From an uncultured Oscillospiraceae bacterium (GTDB lineage: Bacteria; Bacillota; Clostridia; Oscillospirales; Acutalibacteraceae): 18,509 nucleotides of DNA. The stretch spans positions 1-18,509 of the forward strand of contig CAJUPK010000033.1 of the NCBI GenBank assembly GCA_910588415.1, given 5' to 3'. The position numbers and the translations under genes are program-made. The notes below the pieces were generated by a model. The model was not told where the DNA came from, made no database searches, and saw only the letters and a program-made list of their open reading frames with translations. This document shows positions 12,273 to 18,509 of this stretch, piece after piece (within the stretch, counting starts at the first letter, position 1; every line of letters begins with the position of its first letter).

Positions 12273-14558
12273 ATGGCAAAAGGAATTTCGGAAAAGATAA
12301 GGAAAAAGGCCATGGGGGTGACAGCTGCTTTGGTGATCGTGGGCTTCGGCGCTTCGGCGGGAAGCCTTTTCAACTGGCAGGTGGTGCGGGGAGAAGAGAT
12401 GAGCGCCGCCGCCCTGGAGCAGAGCTTGCGGAGTACCAGCCTGCCAGCTATGCGGGGAACCATTTATGATGCCACTGGCACGAAAGTCCTGGCCCAGAGC
12501 GCCAGCGTGTGGACGGTGGTGTTAGAGCCTGCCTACTTGGCGGAGGATGAAGCGCTGCGGCGCACAGTAGCGGCTGGATTGTCGCAGATTTTGGAGCTGG
12601 ATGAAGAGGAGCTGTATGAGAAGACGGGCGACAAGAGCTCCTATTATACGGTGATCAAAAGAAAAATTGAGACCGATGTGCGGGATCAAATCAACCAGTT
12701 TAAGCTGGAGCATGAAATAGATAATGGTATTCGGCTGATTGACGACTATAAACGGTACTACCCCTATGGCACGGTAGCGTCTAATGTGCTGGGGTTTACT
12801 GGCTCGGATAACCGGGGGCTGGACGGGCTGGAGCTGTACTATGAAAGCGAGCTTTCTGGTAGCGCTGGACGGCTGGTAGCAGCTAAGAACGGATTTGGCA
12901 CTGACATGCCTTTTGAATATGAGCAGATCATTGAAGCGGAAAACGGGTATGACTTGATCCTGACTTTGGACGAGACGGTTCAGAGTATCCTGGAAAAATA
13001 TTTGGCGGAAGGCATTGAGAAATTTCAAGTGAAAAATGGCGCGGTGGCGGTTATGATGGACGTAAAGACGGGAGGAATCCTGGGTCTTGCCACCCATCCC
13101 AACTACGACCCCAACGACCCGCTTACCATTTTAGACCAAAACATGCTGGAAGAGATCGAGGCCCTGCCAGAGGGCGAGGAGCGGGAAGAGGCTGAGGACC
13201 TGGCCCTGCATACCCAGTGGAGAAATAAAGGAGTGTCTGATACCTACTACCCTGGCAGCGTTTACAAGATGTGTGTGGGGGCTATGGGCCTGGAAGAAGG
13301 CCTGATTACAGAAACTAGCCAGTATACCTGTACAGGCAGTGTGAAAATAGAAGGGGTAGACGATCCCATCCATTGCTGGAAACATGCTGGTCACGGCACA
13401 GAGACCTTCCGGGAGGGACTGTGCAATTCCTGCAACCCCTGGTTTATGCACATAGGCGATTTGCTGAAGGTAGAGACATTCTGCAAGTATCGGGAATCCT
13501 TTGGTTTTACCAGCAAGACAGGCATCGACCTGCCTGGCGAATCAGGCAGCCTTTACCACTCGGAGAGTGAGATGGGGCTTTCAGACCTTTTTGTAGAGTC
13601 TTTTGGACAGAACTTCAGTATTACTCCTATCCAGATGATTACCGCTTGTGCTGCCGTGGCCAACGGGGGCCACCTGGTGCAGCCCCATGTGGTAGACCGG
13701 ATTGTGGACAGCAAGGGGAATATTGTGAAGACAGCAGACAGCGGCTATCGCCGCCAGGTGATCTCGGAGGAGACATCCCGGATCATCAGCGATATACTGA
13801 GACAGAACGCGGCCTCTGGTACGGCCCGGGGCGGTTATGTGTCCGGCTACCGGATCTGCGGAAAGACGGGTACTTCTGAGAAAGTGGCAAAGCACAACGA
13901 GGACAGGACGAAACCCATGGAGTATATCGCCTCCTATTGCGGCTTTGCCCCGGCGGAAGATCCCCAGTATGCCCTGCTGGTGTTTTTTGACGAGCCGGGC
14001 GGGGATGACCCAGCCAGCAACTTGACCGGAGGCAACGCGGTGGCAGGCCCCATTTTTTCCGCGATCATGCAGGAGGTACTGCCGTATCTGGGAGTAGAGG
14101 TCCAGTATACAGAAGACGAGTTCGGTCAGATGGATACGGTCGCGCCCTCGGTAACAGGCTTGACCATTGGCGAGGCCCAGGAGAAGCTGAAAGAGCTGGG
14201 ATTGGAATACGATGTGGTAGGCGATGAAAGCGATTGGGAAAACCGTGTGGTAGAGCAAATTCCAGAAAGCGGCTCCACTGTACCCAAGGATGGCAAAGTT
14301 GTACTCTATACCCAGGGATACGATACGGACAGTGCCTTTGTAGAGGTGCCGGACTTCTTTGGTTATGATTTAGTGAACGCAAGCTATGTGGCGGCAATCA
14401 ACGGTTTGCAGATCAGTGTGAACGGCAGCCGGGACGCTGGTGCGGTGGTTATGATGCAGGCCACGCCGGCTGGGGACAAAGTGAAGGAAGGTACAGTCAT
14501 AACCTTGACATTTGCCGAGGAATTGAACACAGAAACTTACGTACACTTGGAGGAATAA
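12273..14558 (+). CDS. spoVD: PASTA-domain penicillin-binding transpeptidase (SpoVD/FtsI type)
   Basis: A 761-residue class B penicillin-binding protein that crosslinks peptidoglycan with FtsW/SpoVE. In order: basic tail and one transmembrane anchor (about 14-34); a dimerisation domain starting R-G-T-I-Y-D (61-66); the transpeptidase domain with catalytic S-V-Y-K (Ser329), S-C-N (386-388) and K-T-G-T-S (531-535); then two PASTA domains (about 622-683 and 686-749). Family members use S-x-x-K, S-x-N, K-T-G; all are intact. In Bacillus pbpB (division) and spoVD (cortex) are separate; only one gene stands here, so it may serve division, sporulation or both. Two PASTA domains fit PBP2x/PBP2B somewhat better than single-PASTA SpoVD. 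ATG 12273 follows GGGGAGGAG (12255-12263); the upstream frame to 12144 looks non-coding. Confidence 0.93.
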   Translation: MAKGISEKIRKKAMGVTAALVIVGFGASAGSLFNWQVVRGEEMSAAALEQSLRSTSLPAMRGTIYDATGTKVLAQSASVWTVVLEPAYLAEDEALRRTVAAGLSQILELDEEELYEKTGDKSSYYTVIKRKIETDVRDQINQFKLEHEIDNGIRLIDDYKRYYPYGTVASNVLGFTGSDNRGLDGLELYYESELSGSAGRLVAAKNGFGTDMPFEYEQIIEAENGYDLILTLDETVQSILEKYLAEGIEKFQVKNGAVAVMMDVKTGGILGLATHPNYDPNDPLTILDQNMLEEIEALPEGEEREEAEDLALHTQWRNKGVSDTYYPGSVYKMCVGAMGLEEGLITETSQYTCTGSVKIEGVDDPIHCWKHAGHGTETFREGLCNSCNPWFMHIGDLLKVETFCKYRESFGFTSKTGIDLPGESGSLYHSESEMGLSDLFVESFGQNFSITPIQMITACAAVANGGHLVQPHVVDRIVDSKGNIVKTADSGYRRQVISEETSRIISDILRQNAASGTARGGYVSGYRICGKTGTSEKVAKHNEDRTKPMEYIASYCGFAPAEDPQYALLVFFDEPGGDDPASNLTGGNAVAGPIFSAIMQEVLPYLGVEVQYTEDEFGQMDTVAPSVTGLTIGEAQEKLKELGLEYDVVGDESDWENRVVEQIPESGSTVPKDGKVVLYTQGYDTDSAFVEVPDFFGYDLVNASYVAAINGLQISVNGSRDAGAVVMMQATPAGDKVKEGTVITLTFAEELNTETYVHLEE

Positions 14559-14618
14559 GCGGCTTTTGCATGTTCAATGCTCATGGGTCAAACAAAATAT
14601 GATAACGGAGAGAGAAAA

Positions 14619-15620
14619 ATGAACAGCTATTGGTTTCTAGGAACGGCCCTGGCGGCATTTATCGTAACAGCAGCTTTAGGCCGGTGGATGATCCCCTTTC
14701 TGCACAAATTGAAGTTTGGACAGACCATTCGGGAGATCGGCCCCAGCTGGCACAAAAACAAGCAGGGGACCCCCACTATGGGCGGACTAATGTTTATCCT
14801 GGGCACTGCCGCGGCGGTGTGCGCTTGTGTGCCGCTGTATTACAGCCGGCAAGGGCAGGAGACCTGGCTGATGCAGGCCCGGGTGTTTGCTGGGCTGGCT
14901 ATGGCTGTGGGGTATGGAGCCATCGGCTTTATGGATGACTATATTGGAATCGTGAAAAAGCGCAACCTGGGCCTAACGGAAAAGCAAAAGCTGATTCTGC
15001 AGTTTTTGGTGGCTGGGGCCTATCTCGCCACCATGTATCTGGCTGGAGAGGATACCGCCACGGTCATTCCGTTTGTGGGGCAAGTCGAACTGGGGATAGC
15101 CTATTATCCCTTGGCCGCAATTCTTCTGGTCGGCTTGACGAACGCGGTGAACTTTACGGACGGTATAGACGGATTGGATGCCACAGTAACTTTTTTCGTG
15201 TTTGTGGCCTTGGCTCTGTGCGGTGGAGTGCTCTCCATAGCTGGCCTCTCCCTGATGGGAGTAGCGGCTGCGGCTGGCTGCATTGGGTTTTTGGTATGGA
15301 ATTTTCATCCGGCCAAAGTATTTATGGGGGACACGGGCTCTCTGTTTTTGGGCGGTATGGTAGGCGCTTTGGCTTTTGGGCTGGATATGCCCATTCTTCT
15401 TCTGCCGCTGGGAGTCATCTATTGGGTGGAAATTTTGTCGGTTGTGCTGCAGGTGACCTATTTCAAGCGCACCCATGGGAAACGGCTGTTTAAAATGTCG
15501 CCCATCCACCATCATTTTGAGATGTGCGGGTGGAGTGAAGTAAAGATTTGCGGCGTATTTGGGGCTGTCACGCTGGTTGGAGGCGTGATTGCAGTGTGCG
15601 CGGTGATATTTGGGATATAA
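14619..15620 (+). CDS. mraY: Phospho-N-acetylmuramoyl-pentapeptide transferase MraY
   Basis: A 333-residue polytopic membrane enzyme that joins UDP-MurNAc-pentapeptide to undecaprenyl phosphate to make lipid I, the first membrane step of wall synthesis. Motifs: K-N-K-Q-G-T-P-T-M-G-G (47-56), the metal-binding Asp pair in F-M-D-D-Y (104-108), N-A-V-N-F-T-D-G-I-D-G-L (175-186), N-F-H-P-A-K-V-F-M-G-D-T-G-S-L (228-242) and the His cluster P-I-H-H-H-F-E (295-301). About ten hydrophobic segments are visible. I chose ATG 14619, behind ACGGAGAGAG (14605-14614); ATG 14577 in frame has no site. In Bacillus murE precedes and murD follows mraY; neither is here. Confidence 0.97.
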   Translation: MNSYWFLGTALAAFIVTAALGRWMIPFLHKLKFGQTIREIGPSWHKNKQGTPTMGGLMFILGTAAAVCACVPLYYSRQGQETWLMQARVFAGLAMAVGYGAIGFMDDYIGIVKKRNLGLTEKQKLILQFLVAGAYLATMYLAGEDTATVIPFVGQVELGIAYYPLAAILLVGLTNAVNFTDGIDGLDATVTFFVFVALALCGGVLSIAGLSLMGVAAAAGCIGFLVWNFHPAKVFMGDTGSLFLGGMVGALAFGLDMPILLLPLGVIYWVEILSVVLQVTYFKRTHGKRLFKMSPIHHHFEMCGWSEVKICGVFGAVTLVGGVIAVCAVIFGI

Positions 15621-15658
15621 AGTGGACGGCATGAGTTGAGTGGGTGCAGCGGAAGAAG

Positions 15659-15667
15659 TGGTACAAT
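15659..15667 (+). promoter_or_regulatory. Possible extended -10 promoter for ftsW-murG
   Basis: TGGTACAAT (15659-15667) is a TGn-extended -10 element. A TTGAGT upstream (15636-15641) is 20 nt away, too far for a normal -35. It sits in the 232-nt mraY-ftsW gap, where no gene is evident, and could give ftsW and murG separate expression. Confidence 0.4.
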
Positions 15668-15852
15668 GTTTTTAAGCAGCCTGACTATTGGGCGCTTTTA
15701 TAAAGCCGGAACCACCATCCGTAGCATTTCTGGAAAAAATTGGAGATGGGTGAATTCCAGGAAAGGTTGTGCAAACTATATCCAGTAAGGGCCGCCCGTG
15801 CGCCCAATGGAAATCCATTTTACAAAGTCTATTGCGAGAGGAGTGTCCGCCC

Positions 15853-17133
15853 ATGCCAGCTGCGGGCAGAACTGCCAGAGGACTGGAGCGAGTACCAGAC
15901 TATATGCCGGAGGAACGGCCCCGGGAGCAGCCGAAAAAAAGGCCCCAGCGCCGCCGTAAGGTAAAATATGCCCTGTTCAGCTTAGGCGGCGGACTGGATA
16001 TGCCTCTATTTGTTTTCGTCATGGTGCTGCTGGCGGTAGGACTTGTCATGCTGTTCTCCGCAAGCTATGCGGATAGCTATTACCGGGAGGGGAACAGCTA
16101 TTCCTACATTATCCGGCAGGGAGGTTTTGCCGCTTTTGGCGTTGTGGCCATGCTGGTCATTTCCACCTATGACTATCATCGCTTTCATAAGCTGGCCCTG
16201 CCCATTGCGGGGGTGACAGTTCTTTTACTGCTGATGGTACTGCTGTTTGGCCGGGTGCTGCAAATTGACTCGATTGCTCCCAACGAAGGGGTGGCCTACC
16301 GCTGGCTGTACATTGGGCCTATCAATCTGCAGCCATCAGAGGTTGCCAAGTTTGCTTTGATTCTGTTGTTTGCCCAAATGATCTCTCAATACGCCGATAA
16401 AATGGATACCTTCCGATACGGCGTGGTTCCCTTTGTGGCAGTGCTGGGATTGTTTGCCGTCCTGATTTTTCTGGAAAACCATATGTCCGGCACGCTGATC
16501 GTGCTGGCGCTGGGAGCCATCATGATGTTTGTAGGCGGTACAAAACCCCGCTGGTTTGTGATTGGCGGGGCAGTGCTGGTGCTCTTGCTGCTGGCTTATA
16601 TGACATTGGGCGGCAAAGATGAATCCGGCGAGGGCGGCGTGTACCAGATGGACCGGGTGTCCGGCTGGCTGGACCCCTTTGGCAACAGCACGTCAGCGGA
16701 TACCTGGCAGATTCGGCAGTCGCTGTATGCTATTGGCTCTGGCGGCATCTTTGGCGTGGGATTGGGCCAGTCCAGGCAAAAGTACCTGTATCTGCCAAAG
16801 CCGCAAAATGACTTTATCTTTGCCATTGTCTGTGAGGAACTGGGAATGGTGGGGGCGCTGGTAATCATGATCCTGTTTGCCCTGCTGATTTGGCGGGGTG
16901 TGTATGTGTCCCTGCGGGCTAAAGACCGGTTTGGCACTATGCTGGGCCTGGGGCTGACGTTTCAGGTAGGCTTGCAGACCGTGCTGAATATCTGCGTGGT
17001 GACCAATACCATCCCCAATACGGGTATCAGCCTGCCATTTTTCAGCTATGGGGGTACGGCCCTGCTGATGCTGCTGGGTGAAATGGGAATTTTGATGAAT
17101 ATTTCCCGTAGCGCTAATGTGGAAAAGACATAG
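15853..17133 (+). CDS. ftsW: FtsW/RodA/SpoVE family peptidoglycan glycosyltransferase
   Basis: A 426-residue SEDS-family lipid II polymerase with an extended basic cytosolic N terminus (1-47, rich in Arg, Pro, Lys) and about ten transmembrane segments from residue 49 on. Family signatures: L-F-S-A-S near the first helix, L-Q-P-S-E-V-A-K-F-A, the catalytic-loop region P-K-P-Q-N-D-F-I-F-A with the conserved Asp, G-I-F-G-V-G-L-G-Q-S and the C-terminal P-F-F-S-Y-G-G-T-A-L-L. The standard P-E-P-H-N-D is P-K-P-Q-N-D here. ATG 15853 follows AGAGGAG (15837-15843); an earlier in-frame ATG at 15769 has no clear site. It partners with the upstream class B transpeptidase; FtsW (division) and SpoVE (cortex) cannot be separated from sequence alone. 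Confidence 0.94.
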   Translation: MPAAGRTARGLERVPDYMPEERPREQPKKRPQRRRKVKYALFSLGGGLDMPLFVFVMVLLAVGLVMLFSASYADSYYREGNSYSYIIRQGGFAAFGVVAMLVISTYDYHRFHKLALPIAGVTVLLLLMVLLFGRVLQIDSIAPNEGVAYRWLYIGPINLQPSEVAKFALILLFAQMISQYADKMDTFRYGVVPFVAVLGLFAVLIFLENHMSGTLIVLALGAIMMFVGGTKPRWFVIGGAVLVLLLLAYMTLGGKDESGEGGVYQMDRVSGWLDPFGNSTSADTWQIRQSLYAIGSGGIFGVGLGQSRQKYLYLPKPQNDFIFAIVCEELGMVGALVIMILFALLIWRGVYVSLRAKDRFGTMLGLGLTFQVGLQTVLNICVVTNTIPNTGISLPFFSYGGTALLMLLGEMGILMNISRSANVEKT

Positions 17134-17138
17134 CTTGC

Positions 17139-17154
17139 GCCGCCGCAGGGCGGC
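17139..17154 (+). other. GC hairpin between ftsW and murG
   Basis: GCCGCC (17139-17144) pairs with GGCGGC (17149-17154) around a 4-nt loop, without a following T run. It is not a standard terminator, so murG is probably co-transcribed with ftsW; the hairpin may slow polymerase or protect an RNA end. Confidence 0.4.
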
Positions 17155-17195
17155 TTGATGTTAAGAAGAGAACAGTGAGAGAAGAGGGGAACGGT

Positions 17196-18338
17196 ATGAG
17201 GGTTCTATTAACAGGCGGAGGTACTGCGGGACATATCAATCCGGCACTGGCAGTGGCTGGATATCTGAAAACCAAAGAGCCGGATGTGGAAATTCTGTAT
17301 GTGGGAAACCGGGGCGGCATGGAGGAGAGGCTGGTAAAAAACGCTGGATATGACATGGCATTTATCACCATTTCCGGGTTTCAGCGGAAGCTGACGCCCA
17401 AGAACCTGGTACGGAATATACAGACCATTGGCAGAATTTTTACAGCTACGGCGGAAGCAAAGAGGATTATCGCCTCCTTTGCCCCGGATGTGTGCGTGGG
17501 TACGGGCGGTTATGTCAGCGGTCCCGTTATTCGGGAGGCCGCAAAGCTGGGAGTGCCCTGTGTCATCCACGAATCCAATGCGTTTCCTGGAGTTACCACA
17601 AAAATGCTTGCCAAATCAGTAGAAACTGTGATGCTGGCCGTACCGGACGCCCGGAAATATTTTGATTCCTCTGTAAACTGCACAGTAACCGGTAACCCTG
17701 TGCGGGGAGAGGTCCTGGCTGCGGAGCGGGAGGCGTCCCGCAAAGCCCTGGGCTTGGACAGCCGTCCGCTGGTACTCTCCTTTGGGGGAAGCCTGGGTGC
17801 TTCAGCCTTGAACCGGGCGGCGGCTTATATGCTGGCCCAAAGCGCCAAAGAAAAGAAATGCCAGCATATTCATGGCTATGGCCGGCATGATGGCAACTTT
17901 TTGCCAGAGCTCGAAGAGTTTGGGCTAAAGTTGGAGGAAAATCCCCAAATTCGTGTGCTGGAGTATATCGACAATATGCCCCAGTGCTTGTCAGCGGCCG
18001 ATTTGGTGATCGGCCGGGCGGGAGCTATGACCTTGACGGAGATTGAAGCCAAAGCGAAAGCCTCCATCTTGGTGCCGTCCCCCAATGTAGCGGAGAATCA
18101 TCAGTTTCACAACGCCATGGCTTTGGTGCGGCGGGGTGCGGCGGAGATTATTGAGGAGAAGGACCTGACCGGAGAGGGCCTGTGGAAAAAGGTGGAGAAA
18201 ATTCTGGCAGACCCGGAACGGCTTCGGAGTTTGGGGGAAAATGCGGGAAAGATGGAAATTATTGACGCCAACGAGAGGATATACCGGGAGGTCAAAAAAG
18301 CAGCCAATGGCAGCAGGAAGGGGAAAAAGGCTACATGA
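17196..18338 (+). CDS. murG: UDP-GlcNAc:lipid I transferase MurG
   Basis: A 380-residue GT28-family enzyme on the inner face of the membrane that adds GlcNAc to lipid I, giving lipid II for FtsW and the transpeptidase. Motifs: G-G-G-T-A-G-H-I-N-P-A-L-A (7-19) with the catalytic-site His, G-T-G-G-Y-V-S-G-P (102-110), V-I-H-E-S-N-A-F-P-G (123-132; usual form H-E-Q-N-A), G-G-S-L-G-A-S-A-L-N, and the nucleotide-binding G-R-A-G-A-M-T-L-T-E with P-N-V-A-E-N-H-Q after it. I chose ATG 17196 with AGAGGGGA (17183-17190) before it; GTG 17175 is an unlikely earlier start. The stop overlaps the next start by four bases (ATGA), indicating coupling. Confidence 0.97.
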   Translation: MRVLLTGGGTAGHINPALAVAGYLKTKEPDVEILYVGNRGGMEERLVKNAGYDMAFITISGFQRKLTPKNLVRNIQTIGRIFTATAEAKRIIASFAPDVCVGTGGYVSGPVIREAAKLGVPCVIHESNAFPGVTTKMLAKSVETVMLAVPDARKYFDSSVNCTVTGNPVRGEVLAAEREASRKALGLDSRPLVLSFGGSLGASALNRAAAYMLAQSAKEKKCQHIHGYGRHDGNFLPELEEFGLKLEENPQIRVLEYIDNMPQCLSAADLVIGRAGAMTLTEIEAKAKASILVPSPNVAENHQFHNAMALVRRGAAEIIEEKDLTGEGLWKKVEKILADPERLRSLGENAGKMEIIDANERIYREVKKAANGSRKGKKAT

Positions 18339-18509
18339 AATATGAGATAGTCCGGCTGCAGCAGCGGCCTGGGCTGATAAGCCAGGCATCCCGCTGGTTT
18401 GAACATACCTTTGGTATCCCGGAAGAGGTCTACCGGGCAAGTATGGAGCAATGCCTGCAGGGCGGAGCAGTGCCGCAGTGGTATATGGCCATGGACCAGG
18501 GGGAGATTC
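18335..18509 (+). CDS. GNAT family N-acetyltransferase, N-terminal part
   Basis: The first 58 codons of a gene cut by the window end. The opening M-K-Y-E-I-V-R-L-Q-Q-R-P with W-F-E-H-T-F-G-I-P-E-E-V-Y and V-P-Q-W-Y-M-A-M-D resembles the N terminus of GNAT acetyltransferases found in many Clostridia; the acetyl-CoA loop would lie beyond the window. The start codon overlaps the murG stop by four bases, and purine-rich GGAAGGGGAAAAAGG (18315-18329) provides a site. The substrate is unknown. Nothing visible ties it to wall synthesis beyond its position and coupling to murG. Confidence 0.7.
   Translation, partial: MKYEIVRLQQRPGLISQASRWFEHTFGIPEEVYRASMEQCLQGGAVPQWYMAMDQGEI

Noticed and set aside
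13581..14258. 225-codon minus-strand ORF opposite the transpeptidase gene
   Set aside because: Antisense to the conserved catalytic domain, no credible product.
1..18509. CRISPR arrays, tRNA, rRNA, integrase or phage genes
   Set aside because: No regularly spaced repeats with spacers, no cloverleaf or rRNA-like segments and no mobile-element proteins could be found by reading the window.

Overview
The window reads as a chromosomal stretch of an endospore-forming, moderately GC-rich Firmicute, most likely class Clostridia, with an Oscillospiraceae-like gene style. This placement rests on sporulation genes (yqfC, yqfD, a PASTA-bearing SpoVD-type transpeptidase), a Ser46-bearing HPr, Gram-positive ribosome-binding sites and the gene order. 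It is an inference, not a database result. Every credible gene is on the + strand and nothing looks like a phage, CRISPR array, rRNA or tRNA.

Region 1 (1-5377): a possible short terminal-inverted-repeat element (about 2-152), then the sporulation pair yqfC-yqfD. A sigma-A promoter at 1695-1724 and a leader of about 300 nt follow. They precede a tightly packed RNA/envelope block, phoH-ybeY-dgkA-rimM-trmD, closed by a terminator. ybeY/dgkA overlap, and rimM/trmD share one base.

Region 2 (5378-8026): a strong promoter, a long and apparently structured leader, and the HPr gene (ptsH) with a strong intrinsic terminator. uvrC begins immediately after that terminator.

Region 3 (8023-9746): a near-consensus promoter whose -35 box contains the uvrC stop codon drives rsmD, coaD and a coiled-coil protein gene, ended by a 12-bp-stem terminator.

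Region 4 (9815-18509): a division and cell-wall (dcw) cluster, mraZ-rsmH-ftsL-spoVD/ftsI-mraY-ftsW-murG, then the start of a GNAT acetyltransferase gene. Its promoter is followed by 10-bp-spaced repeats that look like the MraZ operator. The ligases murE, murD and murF, found in many dcw clusters, are absent. MraY makes lipid I, MurG converts it to lipid II, FtsW polymerises it, the PASTA transpeptidase crosslinks it, and FtsL is the septal scaffold.

No clear new multi-gene system is visible. The most interesting unexplained parts are non-coding: the approximately 260-nt leader ahead of ptsH with mutually exclusive helices, the phoH leader with a 16-codon upstream ORF, the uvrC gene placed directly behind a terminator, and the inverted-repeat element at the left edge.
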